Of a stretch of DNA of 64,000 bases, positions 31,006-41,515 are shown one piece after another. The stretch is from Prorocentrum cordatum (lineage: Eukaryota; Sar; Dinophyceae; Prorocentrales; Prorocentraceae). The notes below the pieces were generated by a model. The model did not search any database. It worked only from the letters and a program-made list of their open reading frames with translations, and had not been told where the DNA came from. The position numbers were made by a program, and so were the translations under genes. The DNA lies in assembly GCA_963575745.1 (NCBI GenBank), contig CAUYUJ010015837.1, forward strand, positions 1 to 64,000. Direction: 5' to 3'. Every line of letters starts with the position of its first letter. The stretch's first letter is position 1.

Positions 31006-31576
31006 CGCTCTTTGGGGCCTCTTGGGGGTAGTTTGTGGGCCTCTTGGGAAGCTCTTAGGGGCCGCTTGGAAGCCTCGTGGGGGCCTCTTGGGGCTTCCTG
31101 GGGGTCTCTTGGAGGGGGCCTGGGACGTCTTGGAGGCTTCTTGGACGGTCTTGGGGCTATCTTGGGCGTTTTCGGCCGATCTTTGGGCGACTCGGGGCCC
31201 TCTTGGGCCGTCTCGGGGGCCATCTGGGGCATTCGGACCTCATTTGGAGTGTTTTCGAGGTTTCTAGGCCGCCCGAGGAAAAACGAATCTGCCCCCCCAC
31301 CCCCCCCGGGACCCCCCCCGGGACCCCCCCTGGGACCCCCTCCGGGACCCCCCCCGGGACCCCCCCCCCACCGGGGACGCCCCCCTCCCCCCCCTCTGGG
31401 GAAGGGATCAAAGGGAAGGGGCTTCCCTTCGACTCGATTACGACACTGCTCGATTTTTCTCTCGCTCACGAGCTTGAGAAGGAAGCTGCAGGGAAAGGGG
31501 ACGACGGAGGCGACGACCGACGGAGACGACGATTCGAACAGCCAAGCCCCTCGCACACGCCGACAGGGTCGGCGGA
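30906..31576 (+). mobile_element. Terminal-inverted-repeat element T1
   Basis: Left end GAAGGCCTTACGGCCGGTG then CCGCCGACCCTG (30924-30936). Right end CGCCGACAGGGTCGGCGG (31558-31575). CAGGGTCGGCGG at the right is the inverse complement of CCGCCGACCCTG at the left, so the ends form a 12-bp terminal inverted repeat. Inside, in order: (GAC)n (30940-31003), a GGCCTCTTGGGG array (31010-31250), CCGGGACCCCCC units (31305-31375), and GGGATCAAAGGGAAGGGGC. No protein of its own is seen. It resembles a MITE or introner-type element. Confidence 0.65.
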
Positions 31577-32010
31577 TTCTTTTCCTCCAGCCTACGAATG
31601 TTTTGGTGTCAAGCTCGTTTTGACTCCCCAGATCAGCATAACGCACCTGCGCTTTCTGGACGCCCCGAACCTACGACACCTCACTTGCTTTCTTTGGAAC
31701 CTCAGGAAATAATTATCCAACTGCGGACTTTCATTACGCCCTGACAAATCGAGTATCCTTAGGAATGTCAGCCAGAGGCAAGACATATCGATCGCACACA
31801 TCATTGAAGACGGCGTGACTAGTCTTTCTCCCAGGTAGAGTAATAAGTACCCAAGCAGAAAAGTTTAGACTATTCGCGTAACTGCGTAAGCTCACCAGTC
31901 CATCCAGAAACGATGCCCAGGCGAGTTGTCCAGATCACGGATGTGGAGCAACACGCAGTGGAATAGAGGCTGGGAATTTGACATATCCCAAGGGGGTGGA
32001 TGGAGGTTGA
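31577..32010. other. Intergenic stretch, nothing recognised
   Basis: Unique, less GC-rich sequence. Only short open frames. Confidence 0.5.
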
Positions 32011-32440
32011 ACTAGAGGAGGAGGAGGAGGAGGAGGAGGAGGAGGAGGAGGAGGAGGAAGAGGAGGAGGATGAGGAGGAGGCGGAGGAGGAGGCGGAGGC
32101 TGAGGAGGAGGAGGCGGAGGAGGAGGAATAGGAGGAGGAAGAGGGATACGAGTCATAATAATGTAAATTCACATAAGAGGAATATTAGTGATACTATTAT
32201 GAATGCTAATCGTAACGACATTAGTAACAATCATAATAAGAGTAATAATATGAGCGCTAATACCAATATTCTTAGTAATGATACTAATAATAATCAGAAA
32301 AGGAGGAGGAGGAGTAAGAGGAGGAGGAGGAGGAGGAGGAGGAGGAGGAGGAGGTGGAGGAGGAGGAGGAGGGGAATGGGTGATGCGGGAGGGGGGATGA
32401 GGGATGAGGGAGGAGGAGGAGGAGGATTAGGCGGATGAGG
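32011..32440. repeat. GGA tracts around an AATAAT-rich patch
   Basis: (GGA)n with GGC interruptions at about 32012-32150, an AT-rich patch with TAATAATA and AGTAAT words at about 32155-32300, then (GGA)n again to about 32430. Confidence 0.8.
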
Positions 32441-32469
32441 AAGAGGAATGGTAGAAGGACGAGCAGAGA

Positions 32470-32745
32470 GGCCAGAGGCCTTTTGGCAGCTTCTCAGATT
32501 CTCGTCGGCTGTCTCTTGAGAGCTTCTTGTAGGCCCTCCTGGAGGCGTTTTGGGAGCCTCTTGGCGGGCCTGTGGGCCCCTGACGGCGTTTTGGGCGCCT
32601 CGGGATATCCTCGAGCCTCTCGAGGGTTTCTTAGGAGCTTCTCGGGGGCCTCTGCGGGGCCTCAGGAGCGCCTGTTGGAACCTTCTGGGAGCACTCCTGG
32701 GAGCCTCGGATGCCATCTTGGGGCCATCTTGGAGAAGATCGATCT
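32470..32745 (+). repeat. GGCCTCTTGGGG-type array
   Basis: Degenerate units such as GGGAGCCTCTTGGCGGGCCT, ending near CATCTTGGGGCCATCTTGG. Related to the arrays at 2650, 8645, 31010, 50590, 53750 and 54540. Confidence 0.75.
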
Positions 32746-33010
32746 AAGAGGGGGGGGGCACATCAGCCCCCCCCCCCAGGAGGCCGCCAACATGAGCCCA
32801 CCACTAAGTAACATCATGGATTTTTGTTATTTCGCCAGGGCCATCTTGGGCGCCCCAACGCCTCGCGGAACCTCCCGTCCAGATCCAGGGGTAGGGGGTA
32901 GGGGGAGGAGTCAAGTTACCCCCTCCCCGCCCGCAAGCCGTCTCGCTCACTCCCACCCGCCCTCCCAACACATACGTAGCACCCGAGTCTGGCCCGAGCC
33001 TGAGCATATT
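32746..33010. repeat. Fragment related to the fold-back arms
   Basis: GATCCAGGGGTAGGGGG and CCCCTCCCCGCCCGC resemble the CCAGGGGGAGGGGGTAGGGG / CCCCTCCCCGAAGGGG part of the fold-back arms near 9165-9215. The similarity is partial. Confidence 0.45.
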
Positions 33011-33063
33011 CAGCAGTCGTCTTGGGATGGGCAGCTACTGGGGGCCAATCCGCCGCAGCCGCC

Positions 33064-33108
<45 letters not shown>

Positions 33109-33560
33109 CCCCGCTGCCAAACCGCCGCCGCCGCCGCAGCCGCTGCCGCTGCCGCTGCCGCCACCGCCGCCGCCGCCGCCCGCCGCCGCCGCCGCCGCCC
33201 CCGCCCCCGCCGCCGCCGCCGCCGCCGCCGCCGCAGCCGCCGCAGCCGCCGCCACCGCCGCCGCAGCCGCCGCAGCCGCCGCCGCCGCCAAGTGTACTCT
33301 GTATTGTTTTTGACAGGGGTGGTGTGGGGGGGGGGCGCATCGGGTTGGCTGCGCATGTTCCGAATTTGGAGGCAGAGTGTGTTTTGCATTGTTTTTTACA
33401 AGGGATGGTGGGGGGGGGTGTCGGCATGGACCCTGGTTGGCCCCCAGTCGCCTGGGGGAGGGGGTGTTTATTAATAGGGAACAGTGATCAGGACACCCCT
33501 TAGATAGCAGCCGTCTAGCACACTCCCACCCAGAAGTAACACCCGAGCCTGAGCATGTTC
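33011..33560. repeat. CCG tract inside a duplicated module
   Basis: CAGCAGTCGTCTTGGGATGG (33012) recurs as CAGCGGTCGTCTTTGGATGG at 33553. Between them are a ~235-bp (CCG)n tract (33055-33292) and ~200 bp with TATTGTTTTTGACAGGGGTG, ATTTGGAGGCAGAGTG and GTCGCCTGGGGGAGGG. Poly-Ala, poly-Pro and poly-Arg frames here are artefacts. Confidence 0.75.
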
Positions 33561-34296
33561 AGCGGTCGTCTTTGGATGGGCAGCTACTTGGAACCAACAC
33601 CGACCCCATGTGCGCGACGCTGGAGCGAGGCACGCCACCCGTGCCAGGCGCGCCACGCGCGCCAGGCACCCCTGGGGCCCGAGCGTGCCAGGCGCGCCTG
33701 GTGCGCCAGAGGCGCCACGTGCTCCGCGTGCGCCAGGTGTGCCGGATACTCCAGCCGCAGCAGCGTCTGCGCACGTGACAGCACACATCTGGAAACATGT
33801 CGGCCCCCACCATCCTTGTCGAAAACCAATGCCCATCATCGTGTCTGGTGGGCCTGCGCACAGCAGGCCATACGCCACCACCCCCGCCGTCCCTGTCAAA
33901 AACCACTTGACATTGATCGCGGGGTGGCCGCGCATGATCCAGATTTGCCGCGAGATGAATTTCTTTGTAAGGGACGGTAGCCCTGCGCACAGCAGGCAAT
34001 CCGCTGACACCCCCACAGTCCCGGTCAAAAACAATACAAAATGCTCGCGTGCTTCACGGACATGACTCAAGATTTTGCCCCACAGCTTGCTTTCTATTGT
34101 TTTTTGTTAGGGTCGGTGGGGGTGGACCGCATCGGGTTAGCCGCGCATGCTCCCAATTTGGAGGCAGAGTGCGCTTGGTATTGTTTCTTGACGCGGATAG
34201 TGGGGGGGTGAGCATGGTGTCCCCCTGGTTCCTGGTTGGCTGGCGGTCGCCTGGGGGAGGGTGTGTATATTAATAGGGAGCAATGATGAACCCCTC
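33561..34296. repeat. Mosaic of TATTGTTTTTGACAGGG units in both orientations
   Basis: Reverse-oriented units occur at about 33848-33905 and 33979-34034 (CTGCGCACAGCAGGC, then CCCTGTCAAAAACCA). A forward block at 34093-34295 repeats 33297-33500 (ATTTGGAGGCAGAGTG, GTCGCCTGGGGGAGGGTG, ATTAATAGGGA). A decayed 9-bp GGCGCGCCT patch lies at 33625-33755. No gene is supported. Confidence 0.65.
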
Positions 34297-34380
34297 CCCG
34301 AAGGGGAAGGAGGGGGTTGGAAGAGGGAGCTCGCTAAACCACTGACGCTCAGAGGGCTGATGGGATTATCATTCCACGAC
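34285..34380 (-). repeat. Dispersed copy of the fold-back arm inner end
   Basis: CCCCTCCCCGAAGGGGAAG, GCTCGCTAAACCACT, GACGCTCAGAGGGCTGATGG and GATTATCATTCC align with 9198-9290 (CTCTAAAACCACTCACGCCC, AAGGGCTGGTGGGATT). So the inner end of the fold-back arm exists as a separate dispersed repeat. Confidence 0.65.
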
Positions 34381-35242
34381 GTACGCGACGACACCAACCT
34401 GCAAAACAGGATCGCCAATGGATGGTCGAGTTTCGATCTTTCGCGGTTTAAATGCAGAGAATGCACAGCTGGTTGAGGTTCTTCAACGGCACGACAACGC
34501 CTTGCGTTATCTACGGGTGCTTTTTCTGGACCCTCGCAACACATACCCACCACATTGCAGCGAATGCAGCGGAACATACTCAGACGCGTCGTCCGCGGTC
34601 CGGTTTGATGAAACGTGCGAGAACAAAGTAGACTGAGAGCGAATGCCGACAACAACAGCACCGACACCAGCGCGAAGAACAAAGGCATCGATGCCAGCAC
34701 CGACGTCAGCACCTACAACAGCACTGGGCCACGCGGCCAAAACGACAGAGACAGCGACGACGATTTGGAATTTGGGTTCCGCACATATTGAGAACGACAT
34801 CCACTGCTGTGACGCTTGCGAAACGCGCGCAAGGAGACGATGGGGCAGATTCGCACTTCAGTCGCAAAGTAAGATTTGTTGCACGTGTCGCCAATCACGA
34901 TCCCCACATCTGGGCACGATTGAGCGCATGATGCGATCCAAGTTTACACGTCTCCCGCCTAGCCTTTGCAGATAGAGGACACAAAAGTTTGGGAATAGCG
35001 ACCTTGTTGTGTTTTTGCATGCTGCTGCAGACGATATGAGGCTGCACGCTGGTATGAATATTCTGGGAGCCGATAGTGGTTGGAAAATCACGGACGGCAT
35101 CACCTGCAGCGTGTGATATGCGCTTCTTCATCCGCTCCGGCAACTACTCCTTTGCCGACTACATCTACTTTTCAAATTTCCGACTCCAGGTTCGATTTGC
35201 CGACCTTGGCTTTTATCTCGAAGACTGACTCTTGCCAGCATT
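34381..35242. other. Intergenic stretch, nothing recognised
   Basis: Less GC-rich, non-repetitive sequence with only short open frames on both strands. No domain recognised. Confidence 0.5.
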
Positions 35243-35460
35243 ATTCCCCAATCAGAGCTTGCCTTTGCAGAGGTCCTAGCGGATTCATTCCCCAATCAGA
35301 GCTTGCCTCTGTAGGGGTCCTAGCGGATTCATTCCCCAATCAGAGCTTGCCTCTGTAGGTGTCCTAGCAGATTCATATGGTTAGGTGAGCTGTGGCGCCG
35401 ATCATTCCCAAATCAGAGCTTGCCTCTGTAGGGGTCCCAGCGGATTCATTTGGTTAAGTG
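35243..35460. repeat. 44-bp tandem repeat
   Basis: ATTCCCCAATCAGAGCTTGC with a following GTAGGGGTCCTAGCGGATTC block repeats at 35243, 35287 and 35331 (period 44). A fourth copy lies at 35404 after an inserted ATGGTTAGGTGAGC segment that belongs to the next array. Confidence 0.9.
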
Positions 35461-37640
35461 ACCTGTGGCGCCGATTTCGGCGGCACGCCCGGGTGCCCGG
35501 GTGCCCGGGGGCCCAGGTGCCTGGGTGCTTGGTAGCTCTATAGCCCTATAGCGCGGTAGCCTTATAGCCTTATAGCCCTATAGCCCTATAGCCTTACAGC
35601 CCAATAGCCCCATAGCCCTGATAGCCCTATAGCCCTATAGCCCTATAGACCTATAGCCCTATCGCCCTACAGCCTTACAGCCTTATAGCCCTATAGGCCT
35701 ATAGCCCTATAGGCCTATAGCCATATAGCCCTATAGCCCTGTAGCCCTATAGCCCCATAGCCCTAGAGCCCCATAGCCCTATTGCCCTGAACAGATTATG
35801 ATTGGGGTTTTCCTCCGGTAACATATGGTTAGGTTAGTTGTGGCGCCCAGGTGCCTGGGTGCCCGGGTGCCCGGGTGCCCGGGTGCCCAGGTGCCCAGGA
35901 GCCCAGGTGCTCGGTAGCCCTGTAGCTCTACAGCCCTATAGCCTTGTATCCTTAGAGCTCTACAGCCCTGTAGCCCTACCGCCCCATAGCTCTATAGCCC
36001 TATATCCCTATACCCCTAATGGCCCTATAGCCCTATAGCCCTACAGCCCTATAGCCCTATAGCCCAATAGCACTATAGCCCTATAGCCCGATAGCCTGAC
36101 GGCCCTATAGCCCTATAGCCCCTTAGCCCTATAGCCCTATAGTCCTATAGCCTGATAGCCCTATAGCCCCATAGTCCCATAGCCCTATAGCCCTACAGCC
36201 CTATAGCCCCGTAGCCCTTAAGCCCTAAAATGATTATGATTGGGTTTTTTTTTCCGGTATCATATGGTTAGGTGAGCTTTGCCGCCGATTTCCGCGGCCA
36301 GCCCTGTTGCCCGGGTGCCCGGGTGCCCGGGTGCCTGGGTGTCCGGTTGCCCAAGTGCCTTATATCCCAATAGCCCGTTAGCCATATAGCCCTATAGCCC
36401 TATAGCCCTACAGCCCTACAGCCTATAGCCCCATAGCCCAAAAGCCCCCCCCTCGTAGCCCTATAGCCCTACAGCCCTATAGCCCAATTGCCCAATAGCC
36501 CTATAGCCCTACAGCCCTGTGTCCCTGTAGCCCTATAGCCTTTTAACCTCATAGCCCTAAAACCCTATAGCCCTATAGCCCTATGGCCCTATAGCTCTAT
36601 ATGGCTATAGCCCTATAGCCCTATAACCCTATAGCCCGATAGCCTGATGGCCCTATAGCCCTATAGCCTTATAGCCCTATAGCCCTGTAGGCCTATAGCC
36701 TTATAACCCTGTAGCCCCATAGCCCCATAGCCCTATAGCTCTACAGCCCTATAACCCCGTAGCCATAACGCCCTAAAATGATTCTGATAGCACAATAGCC
36801 CTATAGCCCTATAGCCTTACAGCCCTACAGCCCTATAGCCCCACAGCCCTACAGCCCTATAACCCTATAGCTCAATAGCCCTATAGCCCTATAGCACTAT
36901 AGCCTTATAGCCTTGTAGCCATATCGCCCAAGAGCCCCATAGCTCTGCAGGCCTATAGCCCTGTAGCCCTATAGCGCTATAGCCCGATAACCCTATAGCC
37001 CTGTAGCACCATAGCCCTATAGCCCAATAGGCCTATAGCCCCCGTATCCCATAGCCCTTCGGCCCTATAGCCCAATTGCCCAATAGCCCTATAGCCCAAT
37101 AGCCCTACATCCCTATAGCCCTATAACCCTATAGCCCTATTTCCTTTTAGCCTTATAGCCCTAAAGCCCTATAGCCCTATAGCCCTACATCCCTATAGCT
37201 CTATAACCCTATAGCCCTATAGGGCTATAGGGCTTTAGGGCTATAAGGCTAAAAGGCTATAGCCTTTTAGCCTTATAGCCCTAAAGCCCTATAACCCTAC
37301 AGCCCTATGGCCCTATAGCTCTATATGCCTATAGCCCTATAGCCCTATAGCCCCCCTAGCCCTACATCCCTATACCCTATAGCCCTATGGTCCTATAGCC
37401 TTATAGTCCCATAGCCCTGTAGACTCATAGCCCTATGGCCCTATAGCACTATAGCCCTATAGCCCCATAGCCCCATAGCCCTATAGGCCTACAGGCCTAC
37501 AGCTCTATGGCCCTACAGCTTTAGAGCCCTCTAGCCCTATAGACCTATAGCCCTATGACCTTATAGCCCGATAGTTCCATAGCCCTAGAGCCCTATTGCC
37601 CCATCGTCCTATAGCCCAATTATCCTGTAGCCCTAAAAAG
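35461..37640. repeat. TAGCCCTA 8-bp array with periodic spacers
   Basis: Over 2 kb of TAGCCCTA units, many single-base variants included. The array is broken by a conserved spacer with GATTATGATTGGG, CCGGTAACATATGGTTAGG, GTGGCGCC and GGGTGCCCGGGTGCCC runs. Full or partial spacers occur at about 35440-35530, 35795-35915, 36230-36350, 36775-36790 and 37630-37665. The unit resembles a telomere-like C-rich repeat but has period 8, not 7. Confidence 0.9.
37226..37293. repeat. 68-bp perfect palindrome in the TAGCCCTA array
   Basis: Centred between 37259 and 37260 (GGCTA|TAGCC). All 34 bases of each arm pair; the first mismatch is at 37225/37294. The array orientation flips from CCCTATAG to CTATAGGG to the left of the centre and back again. 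Confidence 0.9.
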
Positions 37641-38229
37641 GCTTTGATTGGGTTTTCTCCGGCATCACCAACTTGTTCTCATATCTCCGAAATTTGCTCT
37701 GATCTCTCTGGATTTGGTTCTGGCACTAGTGTTCATTGTTCCGACTGATGCCCGACCGCTCCAACTTGTTCTCGTCTTTTCGACTCTGGCTCTACCCACA
37801 CGACTTTGGCACCGGTGGTGATTTTTATAGTTCCGTTCCCACTGACCGACTACAGTTCACTTCTCGCTTCCGACTCTGGCACCCTCTGTTCTTCCGACTT
37901 TGGTTGACGTAGTTCCGCCTCCGGTTCCTGTTCGTTCGACGCCAGCCCCCTAGCCTTGCCCTTGGTGCCGTTCCGGTCGGACCGATCAGTATCGTGAAGC
38001 CGACCCCTATCCCCATCCCAAACCCCATCCCCATCCAGACCCCGACATTTATTCCCTCAGTTGGGGATATATCACTCGAAACCGTAAGGAAACAGTTTCT
38101 ATCCCCATCTAGGGGGGTACATTGGCCAGAGGGTTCCAGGCCACGCCCATGTGGATAGGGTTCGCTGAACAATGCTCAATCGCTTGCTTGCCTGTCTCTC
38201 TCCCGCGCACGCTGCCGCCCCTAAGGAGG
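37641..38229. other. Intergenic stretch, nothing recognised
   Basis: Unique sequence with a short CCCCATCC repeat at about 38005-38040. Confidence 0.5.
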
Positions 38230-38505
38230 GGGGCGAACGAGGAGGAGCAGGAGCCGGGAGGGAGCACGAGGGCCGGAGAGCCAGGCGGGAGGGAGGGAGG
38301 GAGGAGGGAGGGAGGGAGGCGGAGGAGGAGGAGGAGGGGGGGGAGGGGGGGAGGAGGAGGAGGAGGAGGAGGAGGAGGAGGAGGAGGAGGAGGAGGAGGA
38401 GAGGAGAGGGAGGAGGAGGAGAAGGGAGGAGGAGGAGGAGGAGGAGGAGGAGGAGGAGGAGGAGGAGGAGGAGGGGGGAGGAGGAGGGGGAGAAGGGAGG
38501 ATGTG
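38230..38505. repeat. GGA microsatellite with GGGAGG variants
   Basis: Long (GGA)n tract, nearly pure from about 38350 to 38475. Confidence 0.9.
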
Positions 38506-38585
38506 GGAAGGGTCCAGACATCCTCCGTCGTGTTTTGTTCACAGCGTGGCTCTCCAGAGGTCTGGACGCCTGCCCGAGGTCCTGC
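38506..38585 (+). repeat. Short element R5, copy 1, after a GGA tract
   Basis: GGGTCCAGACATCC, CGTCGTGTTTTGTTCACA, GGCTCTCCAGAGGTCTGGAC. GTCCAGAC at the start and GTCTGGAC at the end are inverted. The same ~75-bp unit follows a GGA tract at 40988-41063. Confidence 0.75.
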
Positions 38586-39660
38586 CGTTTTTTGACGGCC
38601 GTGGGGCCCTCCTAGAAAACCTGGAGGCCGAACACCTGGCAAACTGCATCCATCGAGATTTGTCCGCAGGGAAGGGCGGAGAGGAGAGGAAAGGAGGGCG
38701 GGAAACGGAGGGAGGGCGGCGTGCTCAAAGCGGACCGCCGGCCGCGGCCGGGCCAAAGGCGTGCCCGGCCCGCGCAGCCCCGCGCGCCGCCCTTTGCTTT
38801 GCTGGGCGTCCGCCAGGAGGAGGGTGGCCTTGTGCGCCCCGCCAGCGATCCTCGTGGGGCGGAGAGGGGGGGTTAGGCTCATGCGGGGATGTATCGACCT
38901 CCGTTCGCCCATTTGATCGCCGATTATTGGGGGCCAATAGTCCGCCCCGCCCTGCAACGTGCGAATTCGCTATCAGGGGCCCATCGCCGATCTATCGGCG
39001 ATGTATCGCCGATTCCAGCTCGATGTTTCCCCCCGGAGCCGGTCCCCCCAAAAGCATAACCTTTCCCCTGAAGCCAGACGAGCCACAACCGGGGGAGCTG
39101 TGGTCCTCACCCCGCTGGGGGACCCACCAGATCCGACGCCCCACTCGAGTGATCGTCGATGTAGTAGGTTTCCCTCGGGGGGGTATGCTAGGATGCAACT
39201 CCTGGGAGGTTGAATTCAGCATCGGCGCTGGTATATCCGTGGTCGAAAGCCTGCGAAATCCGAAGTATAGACCTGTTCAATCTGGCAGAAGCCCGATTAG
39301 TTGGTTCTAATCCCCCGCCTGGTCCGGCCCGCTCTGGCTTCGTGGCCGGCCTCTTGGCCTCTGAGTCGGGCTTCGTGGCCCTTCAGCCTGCTCACGATGG
39401 CCTCCCAGGAGTTGCCTCCCAGGGCGAGGAGCGCGGCTCCCCCAGCTGTGGCCAGTGGGGGAGCATCGTCTCGGCCCAGCCGTAGGCCCGCGCAGGCGCG
39501 CGGAGAGCGGAGGCCACAGGACGCTGCTGCGCGGAGCGGCCCTCGCAGGGAAAGCGGCGGGCCGACGCCGACGACGTCGCCGCCGCCGCCGCCGTCGCAA
39601 CATTCTCGGTTTTCAGGCGCTTGCATCGGGTCTGGGTCTTGTCGGACCAGGGTCTGAGGT
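38586..39660. other. Intergenic stretch, nothing recognised
   Basis: Frames on both strands are Ala/Arg/Pro-rich and carry no known motif. A short direct repeat GATCTATCGGCGATGTATCG lies near 38990. Confidence 0.45.
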
Positions 39661-39699
39661 CGAGGTCGGCTCGGGGGAAGGCACCCTGATGCTCTTCCT

Positions 39700-39850
39700 C
39701 TTTGTTGGGTGTTCTTGTGCGCCCTGGGGAGGGTACCCTTGGATGTTCTGTGCGTTTTGGCGGAGTGCCTCGTGTTCTTGTTCTTGTGCACCCTGGGGAG
39801 GGTACCCATTTGATGTTCTGTGCGTTTTGGCGGAGGGTTTCGTGTTCTTG
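39700..39850. repeat. ~70-bp tandem repeat, two copies
   Basis: GTTCTTGTGCRCCCTGGGGA, GGGTACCC, GATGTTCTGTGCGTTTTGGC and GGAG repeat at about 39709 and 39779. Confidence 0.9.
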
Positions 39851-39886
39851 AGGGATGTTTGTCTGTGCAAGGTTCGACAGTAGTTT

Positions 39887-39985
39887 TCCAGCCTCGGGAT
39901 GCGTTCCAGCAGCTGCGCCTCGCTGAGTCAGCGTTCCGGGGGGTTGCCCTGATCGTCCTGGCTGGCCGCAGGAGGTTGGAGTCAT
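39887..39985 (+). repeat. Dispersed repeat R4, copy 2, leading into (GCC/GTC)n
   Basis: TTCCAGCCTCGGGATGCG, TTCCAGCAGCTGCGCC, GATCGTCC and GGCCGCAGGAGG match 7553-7652. A CGCCGTCGC run follows at about 40010-40045. Confidence 0.75.
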
Positions 39986-40045
39986 GACCTGGAAGCCGCA
40001 GAGGATTTCGCCGTCGCTATCGCCGTCGCCGTCGCCGTCGACTTC

Positions 40046-40330
40046 GTCTTCGTCTTCATCTTCGTCTTACTATTTTTCTTTTTCTTGATCTTATTATTCG
40101 TCTTATTCTTCTTCTCCTCCTCCTCCTCCTCCTCCCCTCTCCTCCCCTCCCCTCCCCTCCCCTCCCCTCCCCTCCCCTCCTCTCCCCTCCTCTCCCCTCC
40201 CCTCCCCTCCCTCCCTCCCTCCTTCCCTCTTTTCCTCGCTTCCTCCCTCCCCTCCTCCCTCCCTTCTGGTGCCCTCCTCTTCGTCCTCCCCGTGCTCCTC
40301 CAGCTCCTCCTCTTCTCTACCCCGCGCGCG
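40046..40330. repeat. CT-rich block with CCCCT units
   Basis: TCTTCGTC then (CCCCT)n and CTCCCTCC units. It is complementary in type to the GGA tracts that follow at 40570. Confidence 0.8.
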
Positions 40331-40569
40331 GGGGATGGGAAGGAGCAGGAGCAGTAGCCCAGGCCAGAGCGGAAAGGAGGGGCCCTGGCCAGGACGGAGA
40401 GGAGGGCCAGGACCGCCCCGCTCCGAGAAGGGAAGGAGTAGGAGCAGTAGCCCAGGCCAGAACGGAGAGGAGGGGCCCTGGCCAGAACGGAGAGGAGGGC
40501 CAGGCCTGCCCTGCTCCGAGAAGCTCCTGGAGTGCAGCGCCGCGGCTCCGCCAAGTCCGCGGGCGGAGG
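40331..40569. repeat. ~70-bp tandem pair with AGGAGGGGCCCTGGCC
   Basis: GAGCAGTAGCCCAGGCCAGA, AGGAGGGGCCCTGGCCAG and GGAGAGGAGGGCCAGG appear twice (about 40350-40435 and 40441-40515). Confidence 0.8.
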
Positions 40570-40987
40570 GCAAGGAGGAGGAGGAGGGGGAGGGAGGAGG
40601 GGGAGGAGGGAGGAGGAGGAGGAGGAGGAGGAGGAGGAGGGGAGGAGGAGGAGGAGGAGGAGGAGGAGGAGGAGGAGGAGGAGGAGGAGGAGGAGGAGGA
40701 GGAGGAGGAGGAGGAGGAGGAGGAGGAGGAGGAGGAGGAGGAGGAGGAGGAGGAGGAGGAGGAGGAGGAGGAGGAGGAGGAGGAGGAGGAGGAGGAGGAG
40801 GAGGAGGAGGAGGAGGAGAGGAGGAGGAGGAGGAGGAGGAGGAGGAGGAGGAGGAGGAGAGGAGGAGGAGGAGGGAGGAGGAGGAGGAGGAGGAGGAGGA
40901 GGAGGAGGAGGAGGAGGAGGAGGAGGAGGAGGAGGAGGAGGAGGAGGAGGGGAGGAGGGGGAGGAGGAGGGAGGAGGAGGAGGGGGG
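40570..40987. repeat. Long GGA microsatellite
   Basis: More than 400 bp of (GGA)n, nearly pure between about 40640 and 40815. It is the longest GGA tract in the window. Confidence 0.95.
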
Positions 40988-41063
40988 AGGGGTCCAGATA
41001 TCCGCCGTCGTGTCTTGTGCACAACGAGGCTCTCCAGATGTCTGGACCCCTTCCCGAGGACGT
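40988..41063 (+). repeat. Short element R5, copy 2, after a GGA tract
   Basis: GGGTCCAGATATCC, CGTCGTGTCTTGTGCACA, GGCTCTCCAGATGTCTGGAC. Matches 38506-38585 in sequence, orientation and position after a GGA run. Confidence 0.75.
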
Positions 41064-41275
41064 GGTGGCGGTGGTGGTGGTGCAGGTGGTGGTGGGGGGA
41101 GGCGGAGGTGGATCGAGGAGAACGTTCGATATTCGAGGTTCGAATGTTCGAGGACGTAGACTCTTTGGCGTGTTTCCGCCATGTCTTGGCCTCCTCATGG
41201 GCTTCCCACAGCTGGATTCCAGTTGAAAGTCTAGCCATAACGGGCTCCTTGAGAGGTCCGCGGGCTGGTTTTTGT
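41064..41275. other. GTGGTGG run and unique sequence
   Basis: (GTG)n-like run at about 41065-41100, then TTCGATATTCGAGG and TTCGAATGTTCGAGG words. Nothing coding recognised. Confidence 0.5.
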
Positions 41276-41515
41276 AGGGAGGAGGAGGAGGAGGAGGCAG
41301 AGGTGGTGGAGAGGGAGGAGGAGGAGGGAGGAGGAGGATGAGGAGGAGGCGAAGGAGGAGGATGAGGATGTTGTGGTAGAGGAGGAGGCTTACGAGGAGG
41401 AGGAGGAGGAGGAGGAGGAGGAGGAGGAGGAGGAGGAGGAGGCAGAGGGGGAGGGGAAGGGGGAGGAGGAGGAGGCGGACGAGGAGGAGGATGAGGAGGA
41501 TGAGGAGTAGTGGTG
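41276..41515. repeat. GGA tract with GAT interruptions
   Basis: (GGA)n, purest at about 41395-41445. Confidence 0.9.

Noticed and set aside
35461-37640. True telomere array
   Set aside because: The unit is 8 bp, not the 7-bp TTTAGGG type reported for dinoflagellates, and it is internal with unique sequence on both sides.
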